From: Diplodia intermedia
Taxonomy: Eukaryota; Ascomycota; Dothideomycetes; Botryosphaeriales; Botryosphaeriaceae
Direction of reading: 5' to 3'
Length of the DNA stretch: 64,000 nucleotides
Assembly: GCA_021495925.1 (NCBI GenBank)
Contig: JAKEKT010000001.1
Location: 1,054,001-1,118,000, forward strand
How positions within the stretch are numbered: the stretch's first letter is position 1; every line of letters begins with the position of its first letter. The notes under the pieces were generated by a model. That model was given only the letters and a program-made list of their open reading frames with translations. It searched no databases and was not told the DNA's origin. Both the position numbers and the translations under genes were made by a program. This document shows positions 28,065-41,550 of this stretch, one piece after another.

Positions 28065-31000
28065 GTTGCTGTGGGGTATGTCTTGGGGGCGCTGCTGCTG
28101 CCAGGCTCCGGTGTGCCGTCTGAAGCCGGGTGCGCGGTCTCTGAGGGTTAAATGGTGGTCTGCTGCACCTCCTGGCGAACAGCCGAAGCTTGCAGTTGCG
28201 AAGGCACTCGCTCGTCTCACTGTTCAACTCGGGCGTGCCGCCCTGCGCTTAAAAACATCCGGCCGGCAGCAACGGGGCAGCCGCAGCCATATTGGTCCAG
28301 CACGCATATGCAGATCCGCAGATCGTGACCATGCAGCATCTACCGCTCCCGACGGGTGACGACCATCATGAGCAATAGGATGTTATCCAGCTGATCCAGA
28401 GACATGGATGCATCGGCGCCCAAGCTACACATTGAGAAGGTTACCAACCGCGCGGCCCGTGCCTGCCTCAGGGTGGCCTGATAGGGTTCCATGACCAAGA
28501 GTGCTCCAGGTGTGACGCTCACTAGACGAAGCATTGGTGGCTTGCCCAAGATAAATCGCCCCTGGGTTGCGTCTCCATTGCTGGGCGCGGCAGAAGGGGC
28601 ACGCGAGATTCAGAACCCCACCCAGGAAACAAGCTACCAGCTCGCCGGGACCCTGTGGCTGTCACTGGCGGCCGGCCTGCGTGTCCACGTACAGCCCTGC
28701 CCCTTGGCCGCAGCAGCCCTTGCCATTATGCTTTCAGGATCTTCACGGCTCGCCAGGGAGCGAATAAGAGGCGGCCATGCTACCACAGCCGCGCTGAGCC
28801 AGCTCACGCCGGCCGCTGCGCTGGTGGAGTGCCCTGTTGCCGAATGCTGCAGATCTGATCGACCCGGGAACGGGTGGCTGCTCCAGGATCGGTGTTCCCC
28901 TCAATTCCACTCCTTACACCGCAACCAGAGGAGTGTGCCTTCGTCCTGAGCATGGCTTCCGGGCACACAGACCAAGTGGAGACACGCCGAACGGCTGTGT
29001 TGCCACGCACACGAGACTATTGGGGGGTGTCAAATATGTTAAGTGCGCATACAAAACAAAGTGTGCTCACCTTTCCAGGGGCTGGATCAGCCCAGACACC
29101 AATCTGGGAAATGGGGGGCAAAATTCGCCGATCGTCTTCGTTTCCCCGATAGCGCCGTGTGCGCTGTAATCCACAATGCAGCTTCCTTGGCTCAGGCTGC
29201 TTTCTTCAGATGGGGCTGCGGGGATTGGAGGAGGCCGTGCCCGTTTTTCATGTCAGAATCGTCGATGCAAGACTCCCACCGCCGGCTCATGGCATCTCGG
29301 CTCCAGGCGGGCAAGAGGAAGAGACAGCAGCAACGGGCGACGAATCACCGGCGCGACGACGCCACCCTGGACCACGGCTCTTCTGGAACCCTGCGTGGAA
29401 AGTGGCTTGTCGCGCCACAGTCGACGAGCACGGAAACAGGCGCAGCTCACAAACGCGCCTGATAATCTCGGGATCATCCGCGTATTTGGGCGCCAAATTG
29501 CGTGCCAGTAAGCCTGCGTGGGAGGGAACTGATACAAGTGCGGCCAAGAACGTGGACTTGTGCTTTTTCACTCGTCAACGGCCAACGCACTGTGTTTCAC
29601 CTCTCGTGCATAAAGCTGACGGCTGCCCCCAGCCGCATCTCATCTCGCTACGCCCGGGGTGGTCGATGGAGATCTGGGCCCGATTCCACAGCCCCGGACC
29701 CGCCCAAGACGATGCTCTCGACATAGTCGCATCCACGGCGGCTTCGACAGTGTGGCTTCCACGTGGAGATTGCGGCCGTACGTCTCCGCAGGTCTGCATG
29801 GCCTCAATGACGTCTACATCACGCAGGAGGCATCCGCTTCGGCCGGACCACGCAGCTGCTCCACACCACGAGAGGTTACTGGGATCCTCGCGGCTGTCTC
29901 CTGCTGTCCGCAGCTGAGCCCGTCTTCTCACCAGCGCTGACGGTGGGCCGGTGTGCGCAAGTCGTCGCTCTGATCCATGTGCAGCGTTCAGTTGCGAGTA
30001 AAGATCGGCGGTCGTACTCCATCTAGGTACGGCGCGGTATCGCCGCGGCCATTAGCGATCAAGAGAGGCGCCGTCGGCTGTGCTGTTTCCTCGATGCAGC
30101 TCGGGACCAGACTTCTGTGCCACAGCCTCCAGATAGCCGCGCCACTCCGCCGTCAGAGCTTCGGGAGCGGCGCCAGCGCACGTGGTGGGCACAGAATCCA
30201 AGACGGCACCGCCATGGTGTACTGCCCCGACATGCTCCAGATCGCACGTCGGAGAACGGCACTGCTCCAGGCGCCCAGCGCCAGAAGCTCGCAGCGCCTG
30301 CGGTGCAACGACGACGTCGCCTCCACAGGTTTCAGGAAGCCGCTTCTTCAAAAAGCGACCGGCGACGGGAGCTACTGGGCGGAGCGGCACGGCGGGGCCC
30401 GCAATGGGCTGATGGAGCCCTCGTGGGGAGCTCGTGGGCGGGCCGGGATAGCTGCAGGCACACGTCCTGGTGGCGCGCTCCAGCGGCAGTGGCCTGATCG
30501 CTCGCTCCCATCCGTCACTGAGATCGGTCGCAAGGCACCCTTGCGTAGAGGCTTGCCCATGCGGAGACCGCGCCGGGCAAGCTTCTGGAGGTCGCTTGTG
30601 GGCGATCACATCTTCGGCTGCGTAGGCCGGGCCATGATTCGCAGAAGCAACGAGCGCAGCTGCAAGGCTCACCGCTCGGACCGCCGTGCATGGGGGAGAT
30701 CTAAGATCGCGGCAGACGGCAAGCGATGCGCGGCCCCGGCTTCGAGACGCGGGCTCCGCGGGTACGGGCCGCTCGAATGGTGCCTCCACCTACTTCAGCT
30801 CACCACGCTCAACCACGGCCGTTGTTGCTCGACCCGGAAGCCTCCCAGCCCGGTCGCCCCATGCTCTTACGACCGCGTACACCATGGCGGCGCCCGCTCC
30901 ACGTGTGATAAGGCAGGAACCGGATTCCGTCACGCGCTGCGCCTGCCGTCCTAGAGTGACGCGACACGGCCACAGCGCCGCGTTGAGCCTGCCCGCCGTT

Positions 31001-31421
31001 AGGCGAGCATGTGGCGTTGCCGGATGCCCTCTTTTTCGCTCAGTCGCATTCGCGCCGTAGCCCTCGGTCCCAGGGCGCACCCGCCTGAAGCTGAACTCAA
31101 CGCTGTGCATTGCCGCAAGGGCCCGGGGCGGCCGCGCAGGCGGGCAGCAGCGATGGCCGCTACTGCTCTTGGCCGCTGGCGCCTTCCGTCCCCGGCTGAC
31201 GCCGTCATACGCGCGTGTCTCGCAGCGGAACAATCATGTTGTGGCAGCAGCGACGCAGCGCCTGCATCAAGCCAGGCAGCCCTACCGCCGGCAGCAGCAG
31301 CTGGGCCTCTTCAATGCCAGAGCCCTGTCCAAGCCAGCCAGTAACTTAATTCACCGCTTCTTTTTTCTCTGCTCTCCGCGCCGGCAAGCCTGATTCAGAA
31401 GATTCCAAATCGCGCATCATC
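28065..31421. other. Gene-poor, GC-rich region
   Basis: No gene recognised. Long open frames occur on both strands, the largest being 29977-30954 (plus) and 30052-30789 (minus), overlapping each other. Their translations are rich in Arg, Ala, Gly, Ser and Cys with no domain-like periodicity and no splice structure linking them. The last 100 bases before 31422 are the probable leader of the next gene. Confidence 0.5.
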
Positions 31422-34002
31422 ATGGCAGTATCAACCATCTCGAGCACCCACCCACTATTCGATCGCAGCAATACTCCCCTAGATTCCTTTGTCCCTAGCC
31501 ATCCCAGTCCTCCCGCATGGCGTCCGACTGCGTCCAGGTGGCAGATGTTCCCGCAGCTAGACTCTTCCGAGGCAACCCCCAGCGAAAATGGCTCTATCTA
31601 CGATGCAAAGCAAGCCAGCTCGGGGAGTGAGGCGGATGAGCCACCGCAGACCAGGCCTCGAAGCAAGAGGCGACCGCATTCTCGCTCCCTGCCTGGAGAG
31701 GAATGGGCCCCTTCTGCCATTCCGAGTGAGTCAAGCGTTGTCTGAGCTCTCAAGGGGACGGACAGCACTGACCGGCGGCTTGTTTCAGACGGCCTCGGTG
31801 TAGCAGTCCGATTCATCAACAGACCGGACGCAACGCCGTTGACCACTATCATCGAGCAGAAGTCGATTGCAACGCTCCACTCGGCCAGGCTCCTTGCGGC
31901 TACTTCGGACGGCTTCGCCGCCACACGCACCGACCGCTGTGCTGAAAAGACCGAACACAAGCAATCAGGCATATGCCACGCGGGCAGGCGTCAGGCCGCT
32001 CTCACCATTGATGAAGCAACGCTCAGAGAACTGCACGAGATCATCGAGAACCAAAGACCACCGGGCCACAAGATCTCGTCGGGATCGGGCTCTGTCTACT
32101 TGGATGACGCTGAGCATCCCGCACGACCAATTTCGCCGCCGCACCCTCCGCCCGTTCGGGCCCAGACGCCGTCCGGCCTGCCCCGCTGGCCGGGAGAGCC
32201 GACAGGTCCGTTTCGATCTCCGCGGCGCAGGGTCTCACGCGTGAAGGGTTTCGGATATGCCCTTCGCTATATACTGCGCGGCCCTCGGGGAGGTGAGTCT
32301 GAAGAGCGTGTGCTTGGACGTCGGGGGGCGCGCGTGCGTGGACGAAGTACGCATTGTCAGACTGATGTCGCACCAACGTGGCGCGTACATGTTTGACACT
32401 TGAAGCATAGGCTAATCCTCTCATTTATCAGCGCCTGGCGGACCAGACCCCGGCAATACTGCAATGCGCGGGGTGCATGAGGTGCAGGAGTGGCGGCAAC
32501 CGCTCCACCCCAGCCGCCGTGCCGGGCTCGCAGTTTGCACTCCCCCCAGCAGCGGCCGCGGAACGAGCAACCCTATAGACTGCCACGCCCTTGAGCCGGG
32601 TGCGCATGCGCCGACGGCTGCGATGGACTCTCCTGATGACGGGTCGGAAACACGGTCGCGACCTCGCGGACGGAAAAGTACACAGCGCGGACTGCGGCAG
32701 TTACGAGATCGACAAGGACTGATGCAAACATCCATGCCAGGATCCACGCCGCCAGACATTGCACAAGCTGCGCACGGTCAGGCCTCCAGGCGCCCCTCCA
32801 CCCCCACTGGGCGTCGGCACGAGCGTCTCTCCGCTGATGACCCCGGTCGAACCGAGTCTCCAAACTCGCTCTACTCAACGCCCACGCAGACCAGCAGGCA
32901 CTCCAGTCATCCGCTCATACCTGCGCCCCTGTTTACGAGTCCGCCTCATTCTCGCCGTGATCTCGACCCGCGTGTTCCAGTCTCCCCGTACGATCGTCTT
33001 GCCTATATGTTGAGTACAAGCGAACCACCATCACGAGTTGCGCCATCTCACAGCCACAAAGGCCGCGGTGCAGACGGTGTGGCCGCGCGTTACACGGCCG
33101 ATGACATTCTCGTTTATCGTCCAGACGCTGCGAGTCCGAACAGCCGGCGAACCAATGCCCATCGCATAGTTTCAGTCGCATCAAACACTCCCGTTTCCAC
33201 CCGCGCTAGTACTGCTGCAGCTTCGTCCAGACAGCACCAAACGGGTACTCCTCCGCCGCAATGCAGCAGTCTCCGCGGGTCATCTGCCTCCTTAGCCTTC
33301 TCCACATCGCCTTCCTCGCCTCTCATTCCCAAACCAAAGTCTCAACCCCAAACAAAGCAACCCACTGAATCCTCCGCAACGGGTCTTACGATAATTCGCT
33401 CTGCAGCACTTCCGATCCTTCTGCCTCTTGCAGCTGCAGAAGGAATCGTTCGCCCTCATCTCCTTCCTCGTCCCGTGAACCTCCTTTCCAGGGACGCCCA
33501 AACGGGGTCCGCCATTGGCGCTCATAGGGCTTCGCGTAGCTCGTCTGGCGCCTCACCCAATGCCTCTATTCGTGCAATACGGGGTAGCAGTGCGGGCGCC
33601 AATTCCAAAGATAGCAGCAGCAGCGAAAGCTTCCACACGGCCACGCAGACTCCCAGAAAAAGTCGAGCATGCAGCCCGTCGGCGTTTGGTTCTGCCGCCG
33701 TCACTCCACTGAGCTTGGATGAAGTGCTTGCAGCAGATGTTGTGCCGCATGCATCCGTGCCGCGCGGAGCGCACATGGAAAATCAACGTAAAGTCCGGAG
33801 CAGTGGAAGCGAAAGCAGCACCCATGAGGAAAAGAGTGTCGGCGAGCAGCTTGGGTGGCTGCTGCGAGTGTGCTTTTGCCAACCCGTCGGCGGAGTTGAG
33901 GACTGCGAGGGTGGTGGAGACAATGCGCGTCACCATCGTCGTGTACAAGGCCAAGCGAGGCAAGGCTCGGAGGCGGGGCGACAGCAACAGTGGTCGGCTT
34001 GA
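31422..34002 (+). CDS. Ser/Pro-rich disordered protein of unknown function, 3' end uncertain
   Basis: Exons 31422-31725, 31789-32292 and 32432-34002, with clean introns (GTGAGT, CACTGACC, TTGTTTCAG; GTGAGT...ATTTATCAG), encode 792 residues. The protein is mostly low-complexity and disordered: Ser/Thr/Pro/Arg-rich with short ordered bits (GLGVAVRFINRPDATPLTTIIEQ; LTIDEATLRELHEIIENQ; FGYALRYILRGPRG). No family recognised. An alternative 3' end is possible: splicing from GTAAAG at 33788 to the acceptor near 34004 would swap the last 70 residues for a frame with an aromatic segment (KIFWLWLEAWSSVFPP) and a probable membrane helix (SSILVVGSFVFIAAVFS), ending after a strong GTAAGT at 34175 or at 34609. 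RNA data would decide. Signalling or cell-periphery role is only a guess. Confidence 0.55.
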
Positions 34003-37000
34003 AGGAGCATGCTCGTTTCTCACCCGCAAGATCTTTTGGCTATGGTTGGAGGCTTGGTCCAGCGTGTTCCCGCCCTGTGTCCGTCTACCCTGGCTTTCCT
34101 ATGGATCCAGTATTCTTGTGGTAGGTAGTTTCGTTTTTATTGCCGCCGTTTTCTCTCCTGCCCTAATAAACAGTGTAAGTATGCCGGTCGCCTTGCACAA
34201 GGAGACTGCTCCGAACATTGGTGCGGCTTCTTCTGTCTCCCCGATTATGTCGTCCGGAGAGTGCTCCGCCTTGGTCGGTCGCAATTGCCACCTCCTGTGC
34301 ACTTCTGCGCTGCACCCCACATCAGCTGCCGGTGCTACCTGCGTAGTTTCCATACGCGTGCTCAGACGTGATCAAATGCATGCACTCGTCTACTTTTCCG
34401 ATTGGGTAACCCTGGACTCCGCGGCCTCCACGTCTCGAGTCGTATCCCTAATCGGGCTTGGCCGTGTAGGTGAGGATGCGTGTACACACATGCGCATAAA
34501 TCCGAGACCAGTAGGTATAGGAGAAAAGGAATGGCAGGGAAGCCTCGGCACTGCGGCTCATGGGTGCTATACCGCTATGATAGGATTTGTCAAAACCAAT
34601 GTTCCCTGAGGATAGGTATGATTTAGTACCAACAAGGTGGATTTCTACTCATTATTTGCAGTGGAACGAAGACAGCTTTCCCTTCTCCCGGGATTTCTTT
34701 GGCATATGCGTGCTCGAGAGTGCGTCGGTCACATTGCAGGTGGGCAGTAATCGAAGAGCAATGATAATTCTCTATTTGTCATGATGACCGGGATCAGGGG
34801 TGATGCACTCTGTTCTGCCCTGTGCGGAACTGCAGCAAGCGGGGGCCGATATCAGACGAAGAGAAAAAGAAAGCGTTTCGTGTTGCACTCGCTAGGTACT
34901 TGGTTCAACCTGAGCAATGAGGCGGGAGATCCACCGGCCCGACGCGCGGATCCGCGGTCGTTCGTATGGTACTTACTCCTACCTGGCGCACATCAACGTC
35001 GGGCAGTCAAGTGCACACCGCCCAACGGGAAAGGATGCAGGTGGCGGCCTGCGGCTTTCTCTAGCGTTGGATGTGGCCTCGCCTTCAACTTTTTGCCGCC
35101 TCTCCCGCCTCTCCCCCCGTCTCCGACGAAAGTCTGTGTGGACGTACGACAGCCGCCGATTGGCGCGACGCATCATGCCTGTTTTACCGCCGTGTTATCG
35201 CTTTCTTTTCCCCGTTGCCGAAAATTCCCCCCAACAGAAAACATCGATCCGAATTACGCCGTTGGCTACTTTCCTCCATTGCTCTTCATCTGTTGACTCG
35301 TCGTTTCATGTTCCGGGGCTCAGCTATAGCCGTTGCGCTTTGTAATAACGAAAATGGTTTCTTATTCCCTGCGTGGGCGCCTTGCAGGCTCTCCTACTAG
35401 TAGGGAATGGAGCCTACCAAGTGTGCCAGCTGTCTGACCGCACGCAGGCGCAGGGCTCCCCGGGCCGCTGCCGTTGCAGAGCGGTGCCCTATGCAAGATA
35501 TCACCTTTGCATTGCCTCTTTTAGGGAATGCTGGAGGCTGAGTAGGTAGGGCCCCGTGCTCTCCCGCCATTTCGGGAATATAGAAAAAGAAAGGAGAAGA
35601 AAAAAAAGGCAGGAAAAGCAAAAGAAAAAGGCTGGGGTGGAATCCTTGAGTAAGATAAATCAGCTGTTATGTTTCCCTTTTCTCAACACTTTGCATATTT
35701 TTCTGGCTTCTTTGTCGCCCTAGGATCTTGTGGTCCAACATGCATGTTGCTTTCGCCTCTCGCCTCTCGCCTCTCCTAGTGTGAGTCGGGCGGGAGGGAG
35801 GCAAAAAAAGGAATACTGTCATAAGGCATTGCCTCCTCTCGCTTTGGGGAATAAAGTTGATCATCACTCCCTCTTGGGACAAAACGGTTAGGCGGCTCGA
35901 TGATCTCGCTACAGAGAAAAAGAAATATACGCAGAGACAGGCTGCGAATAGTTCGGCAGAATTTTCTCCCATCTTCCAGCCATGGAAAACCTGTTGCAAC
36001 GATTTGTGTAACGTCGTGTTCCTCCGGATTCGCGCGGAGGTGGGTCAGTGTTGTCGATCGCCCTCTTCCATCGGAGGCAAATGCGATTATCCTGGGATAC
36101 GGGGCGCTCAGCTGAGATTTGAGGCTGAGAGCAGCGCAAGCTGAGGATAGATTGGGACAGAGGCGGGCTGACAACAGGCTAGGACGGTGCGAAAGGACCT
36201 GCAGTTGCGATTGTGTCTGGTTTCTCGGAGGCAAAGCTGAGCATGCTTGCCGTTACTATGCAATGTGGATTGATCGCATACTTGATTGAATTGAGCTTTC
36301 TGGTGGTCTTTGATAGACCTGACTGCTTGTTTACTTAATGTTTGCTGGTAGTTTTCCTATTTGTGTGAGGCTTGATTTTCAACAATTGCTGCACTTGAGC
36401 AGCTGGTTCATTCATGGCTCAGCACCAGGGAGGCTCTTACGCCGAATCAAATATGAGGACTTGCCCCAACGTTCACAGAAATTCCAGTGACCATCTTGGA
36501 TACCGTTCATCGGCGGCCGTTTTGGTGGAGCAGATCTTACCAGGCTACGGCCTTGTCATGTGGCGAAACCTTTGATAAAATCCGACCATCTCCCATGCGA
36601 CTGAATGTTTCTGGTGGCTCCGAAAGTGGCTGCGAAAGAGGTGTCGTTTGGAATTCTACAGAGGTTTTCAACGGCTCAGGTCGAGAGTGGGGGACGTTGC
36701 GGATGCCGAGTGTGCAAAGTTTGGCGTTTGACGTTGGAATTTACTGCTGTATTGCCCAGATTAATATTCTAGGGTCCCTGAACAACACAGGAGGACCTTG
36801 GCTATTTCAGGATCTGATCAGGATTAACGTGTCCTTCTCCAAGTGCATCCGCCGCCACGGAAGCGTCCCGGGAAGAACCGCGGAAAGTCATTTTGCAAGC
36901 CAACGTCGACGATTTATGAAAGATAGAGCATAGCCAGCTGGCGGGATAGCGGATGCGATTTTATCTGGATAATTGCAGAGCAATGCTTTAGAAGCCGGCT

Positions 37001-38288
37001 GTTCGTTTAGAAGCAATTTCTCGGCGATCAGTTCGCGGCACCGATGGATGTTTCGCCGAAGGATGCTGATGCCCAGCGTCGGAACGACCACGAACTGTCT
37101 AAGGCGACCTCGGAGGGCACTTCTGGCCAGATTAACATGGTAGAGGGCCGGGCGAGCCCTTATTGCGCAGTCTACCTTGTGGTGTAGTTCTGCCGACAAC
37201 TGCCTTCTGGAACTGCCGAAGTGCCCGAGGAGAGAGGCAGAACGGCAACCAGTTTAACACGAGAATCATAGCGAATCTCAGCAAAGGGCCAACCCGCATG
37301 TCAAATGGCTCCGAGTCCTTGGTCGATCAGATCTTCCGCTGTCAATTGATGTTTCAAGTGCGATTCCGTAGGATCCGGGAGACGGAAGTGGTCCATCGGC
37401 GGGGTCAAAGTTGCAGGTCCAAACGAAAAAGGCCTTCGTCGTGTTGCAAGCATCGTTTTGGGTTTCAGTTGTCTCCAAGTACGAGCTGGGTGTCTGTAAG
37501 AACGACGTCATCCTTTCAGAATATTACACAGTACTATGCACGTTTGCGGGGTACATCGGCGGTCTTGGCGTGGCCTGTGGGACCCTTCTTGCTGGATTAC
37601 TCCTGCTTGGCAGATGGTAGTAGGCTGAGGGAGTGGACGGCTTGTTGTTGGGATAGGCAGAGGCCGGCATACGCATCGGCATAGCAATAGCCGGCGCCGC
37701 AACGACACAGGCTATCAACGGAAGAATTTGCTTGGCCGGTGGCGGTGCATCCGGGCGTTGGTCACAGGGACCGGTGGGGGGTGACAGCAGGGCGGCAGGC
37801 GGAACAATGGAGCGACGGTATGATGTCGAGTCTGGGGAACACAGGCAGCATAGCCGAGGCCCAGGCTGGAGCTGGACCTGGCGGATTTGACTCGGACAAA
37901 GCGCCGCCTCCTTTTGCGCGCATGCGGTCGCAGACGGTGCACGGGGAGAAGTCGAGGGGGCGCATGGCTCAGAGGCTGCGACTTGGCAGGTCAGCGGGAG
38001 CGGTGGGCAGTGGTAAGGTGCAGCGCTGCGCGTTTGGGCGGTCATGGAGGGCTGTCGGCTGCGGGATTTAGGGCCAATGGTGGCGGCTGCTGACTTTTTC
38101 ACGGCCGCGCTAAGCCGCATCAGGGCCCCCAGTCTGGTGCCTTCCGCGCCAGGCGTGTGGACGTAATGCTTGGCCTTGAATCTGCGGCCAGCTCTCACCA
38201 ACTCCGCTCCATCCCCTCCTCTCCCTACATCTGGCTTCACGCCGCCCTGTTTGGATGAATTGTTAATCCCCGCGTCGGCACTTCCACC
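34003..38288. other. Gene-poor region
   Basis: The first 600 bases may belong to the preceding gene. Beyond that I see no gene: frames at 36487-36933 and 37163-37684 (plus) lack domains and splice partners. A purine tract (GAAAAAGAAAGG type) lies at 35578-35632 and CTCTCGC repeats at about 35757-35778. The last 250 bases are the CT-rich promoter of KGD1. Confidence 0.5.
35578..35632 (+). repeat. Purine-rich low-complexity tract
   Basis: About 55 bases almost entirely A and G. Simple-sequence DNA; no function inferred. Confidence 0.7.
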
Positions 38289-41200
38289 ATGCTGCGCACC
38301 ACCATCCGCCAATGCAGTGCCCGCCTGCACACCAGCGGCCTCGCTGCGCGGACAAGCTTTTCGACCCAGAGCACCGCGCTCGCCTCAAAACGCAGGGCCC
38401 TCGCCATCTCCGCCCAGCGTCTGCAGAAGAGGCACTATGCCATCTCCGCTGAGGACACCAGCAAGGGCGTCGTGAGTTTCCCTACCCGCGAGCTCCGAAG
38501 TGACGCCCCCCATCGACGCTAACCAGAGCTCCCCCAGGACCCGAGCGACTCCTTCCTCCAGGGCAACACCGCCAACTATGTCGACGAGATGTACATGCAG
38601 TGGAAACGCGACCCCGAGAGCGTCCACGTCTCGTGGCAGGTCTACTTCAAGAACATGGAGAGCGGCGAGATGCCCGTCTCCCAGGCCTTCACTCCCCCGC
38701 CCACCATTGTCCCCCCTCCTGTTGGCGGCGTGCCCGCCTTCACCACCCCTGGCCTCGGCATGTCCATGGGCGAGGGCTCCGACGTCATGAACCACTTGAA
38801 GGTCCAGCTGCTCGTGCGCGCTTACCAGGCTCGTGGCCACCACAAGGCCAAGATCGACCCGCTGGGCATCCGCGGCGAGGCCGTCCAGTTCGGATACAGC
38901 AAGCCCAAGGAGTTGGAATTGGAGCACTACAACTTCAGCGAGAAGGATCTGGACCAGGAGTTCACCCTGGGCCCCGGCATCCTGCCCCGCTTCAAGACCG
39001 AGGGCCGTGAGAAGATGACCTTGCGTGAGATTATTGCTACCTGCGAGAGGCTCTACTGCGGCTCTTACGGTGTCGAGTACATCCACATCCCCGACAGGGA
39101 GCAGTGCGATTGGCTGCGCCAGCGCATCGAGGTTCCTCAGCCTTACAAGTACTCGGTCGACGAGAAGCGCAGGATTCTGGACCGTCTGATCTGGGGTACT
39201 AGCTTTGAGTCTTTCCTGGCCACCAAGTACCCCAACGACAAGCGTTTCGGTCTCGAGGGTGGTGAGAGTTTGATTCCTGGTATGAAGGCTTTGATCGACC
39301 GCAGTGTCGACTATGGCGTCAAGGACATCGTGATTGGCATGCCTCACCGTGGTCGTCTTAACGTGCTCAGCAACGTCGTGCGCAAGCCGAATGAGTCCAT
39401 CTTCTCCGAGTTCGCCGGCACTGCCGATCCCTCCGACGAGGGCTCCGGTGACGTGAAGTACCACTTGGGTATGAACTTCGAGCGTCCCACTCCGTCCGGC
39501 AAGCGCGTGCAGCTTTCTCTTGTCGCCAACCCCTCCCACTTGGAAGCCGAGGACCCCGTCGTCCTTGGTAAGACTCGCGCCATCCTGCACTACAACAACG
39601 ATGAGCATGAGGCCAAGACTGCCATGGGTGTTTTGCTCCACGGTGATGCTGCTTTTGCTGGCCAGGGCGTTGTGTACGAGACCATGGGCTTCCACGCCCT
39701 GCCCAAGTACCACACCGGTGGCACTATCCACATCATTGTCAACAACCAGATTGGTTTCACCACGGATCCTCGCTTCGCCCGCTCTACTCCTTACTGCTCT
39801 GATATCGCCAAGGCCATTGATGCCCCTGTTTTCCACGTCAACGGTGACGATGCCGAGGCCTTTAACTTTGTCTGCCAGCTCGCCGCCGATTACCGTGCCA
39901 CCTTCAAGAAGGATGTTGTTATCGACATGGTTTGCTACCGCAAGCAGGGACACAACGAGACGGACCAGCCCTTCTTCACCCAGCCTCTCATGTACAAGCG
40001 CATCTCGCAGCAGAAGCCGGCCATCGACAAGTACGTCGCCCAGCTTCTCGAGGAGGGCACTTTCACCAAGGAGGACGTCAACGAACACAAGGCTTGGGTC
40101 TGGGGCATGCTGGAGGAGAGCTTCGCCCGTAGCAAGGATTACCAGCCCACCGCCAAGGAGTGGCTGACCTCTGCATGGAACGGATTCAAGTCGCCCAAGG
40201 AGCTCGCCACCGAGGTCTTGCCCCACCTGCCCACCGCCGTTGACAAGGAAGTTCTGGACCAGGTTGGCGAGAAGATTGGCAACGCTCCCGAGGGCTTCAC
40301 CGTTCACCGCAACCTGAAGCGCATCCTGCAGAACCGCACCAAGACCGTCACTGAGGGCAAGAACATCGACATGGCTACCGCCGAGGCGCTCGCTTTCGGA
40401 ACTCTTTGCCTGGAGGGTCACCATGTCCGTGTCTCGGGCCAGGATGTCGAGCGTGGTACCTTCTCTCAGCGTCATGCTGTCCTTCATGACCAGGAGAACG
40501 AGGGCACGTACACCCCTCTGGCCAGCCTCAGCCAGGACCAGGGCTCCTTCGTCATCTCCAACTCGTCGCTGAGCGAGTTCGGAGTGTAAGTAACCACTGG
40601 TCTTTTCTACTTTTATTCAGCTAACGTCTTGCAGTCTCGGTTTCGAGTACGGTTACTCTCTGTCGTCCCCCAACGCGCTGGTCATGTGGGAGGCTCAGTT
40701 CGGTGACTTCGCCAACAACGCTCAGTGCATTGTTGACCAATTTATTGCTTCTGGCGAAACCAAGTGGCTGCAGCGTAGCGGTCTAGTCATGTCCCTCCCT
40801 CACGGTTACGATGGTCAGGGTCCGGAGCACTCCTCGGGCCGCATGGAGCGCTACCTTCAGCTTTGCAACGAGGACCCTCGCATCTTCCCCAGCCCCGACA
40901 AGCTTGAGCGCCAGCACCAGGACTGCAACATGCAGATCGCGTACCTGACCAAGCCTTCCAACATGTTCCACATCCTTCGTCGCCAGATGAACCGCCAGTT
41001 CCGTAAGCCGCTTGTCCTCTTCTTCTCGAAGTCTCTGCTGCGCCACCCCTTGGCTCGCTCGAACATCGAGGACTTCACGGGTGAGTCGCACTTTGAGTGG
41101 CTCGTGCCGGACCCGGCCCACGAGACTGGCGACCTCGCGCCCAAGGAGGAGATTGAGCGCGTCATTCTCTGCACTGGTCAGGTCTGGGGTGCTCTTGTGG

Positions 41201-41550
41201 CCCACCGTGAGGAGCATGGCCTTAAGAACACTGCCATCACCCGCATTGAGCAGCTCCACCCCTTCCCGTGGGCGCAGCTCAAGGAAAACCTCGACTCGTA
41301 CCCCAACGCCAAGAGCATCGTCTGGTGCCAGGAGGAGCCGCTCAACGCCGGTGCTTGGTCGTTCACCCAGCCGCGCATTGAGACTCTTCTCAACGAGACG
41401 GAGCACCACAACCGCAGGCACGTCCTGTACGCGGGTCGCAATCCCAGTGCCAGTGTGGCGACTGGTCTGAAGGCGGCGCACAAGAAGGAGGAGAAGGATC
41501 TCCTTGAGGTTGCTTTCTCGGTGACGCAAGATAAGCTCAAGGGCGAGTAA
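38289..41550 (+). CDS. KGD1: 2-oxoglutarate dehydrogenase E1 component, mitochondrial
   Basis: Three exons, 38289-38471, 38538-40585 and 40635-41550 (introns GTGAGT, CGCTAACC, CCCCCAG; GTAAGT, AGCTAACG, CTTGCAG), encode 1048 residues. Residues 1-61 are a mitochondrial presequence rich in Arg/Ser/Ala with no acidic residue until near its end. The mature part starts with the E1 lipoyl-complex anchor DSFLQGNTANYVDEMY...DPESVHVSWQVYF, followed by LLVRAYQARGHHKAKIDPLG, the active-site histidine block IGMPHRGRLNVL, the thiamine diphosphate region (HGDAAFAGQGVVYET near 430, NNQIGFTTDP near 464, VNGDDAEAFNF) and, in the C-terminal transketolase-like half, GTFSQRHAVLHDQ and EAQFGDFANNAQ. It decarboxylates 2-oxoglutarate in the citric acid cycle within the mitochondrial matrix. 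Length agrees with yeast Kgd1 (1014). Highly C-ending codons indicate strong expression. Confidence 0.98.

Noticed and set aside
29977..30954. 325-codon plus-strand frame, with a 245-codon frame opposite
   Set aside because: Both overlap, neither has domain-like periodicity or a good start, and the GC-rich composition explains them.
36487..37684. Two plus-strand frames of 148 and 173 codons
   Set aside because: No recognisable motif, no convincing splice link and no compositional signal of coding; left as unannotated.
38385..40487. 700-codon open frame on the minus strand
   Set aside because: It is exactly antisense to KGD1. Strong C/G-ending codon use in KGD1 removes stop codons from the opposite strand; the translation is repetitive in Leu/Val/Gly/Asp with no domain.
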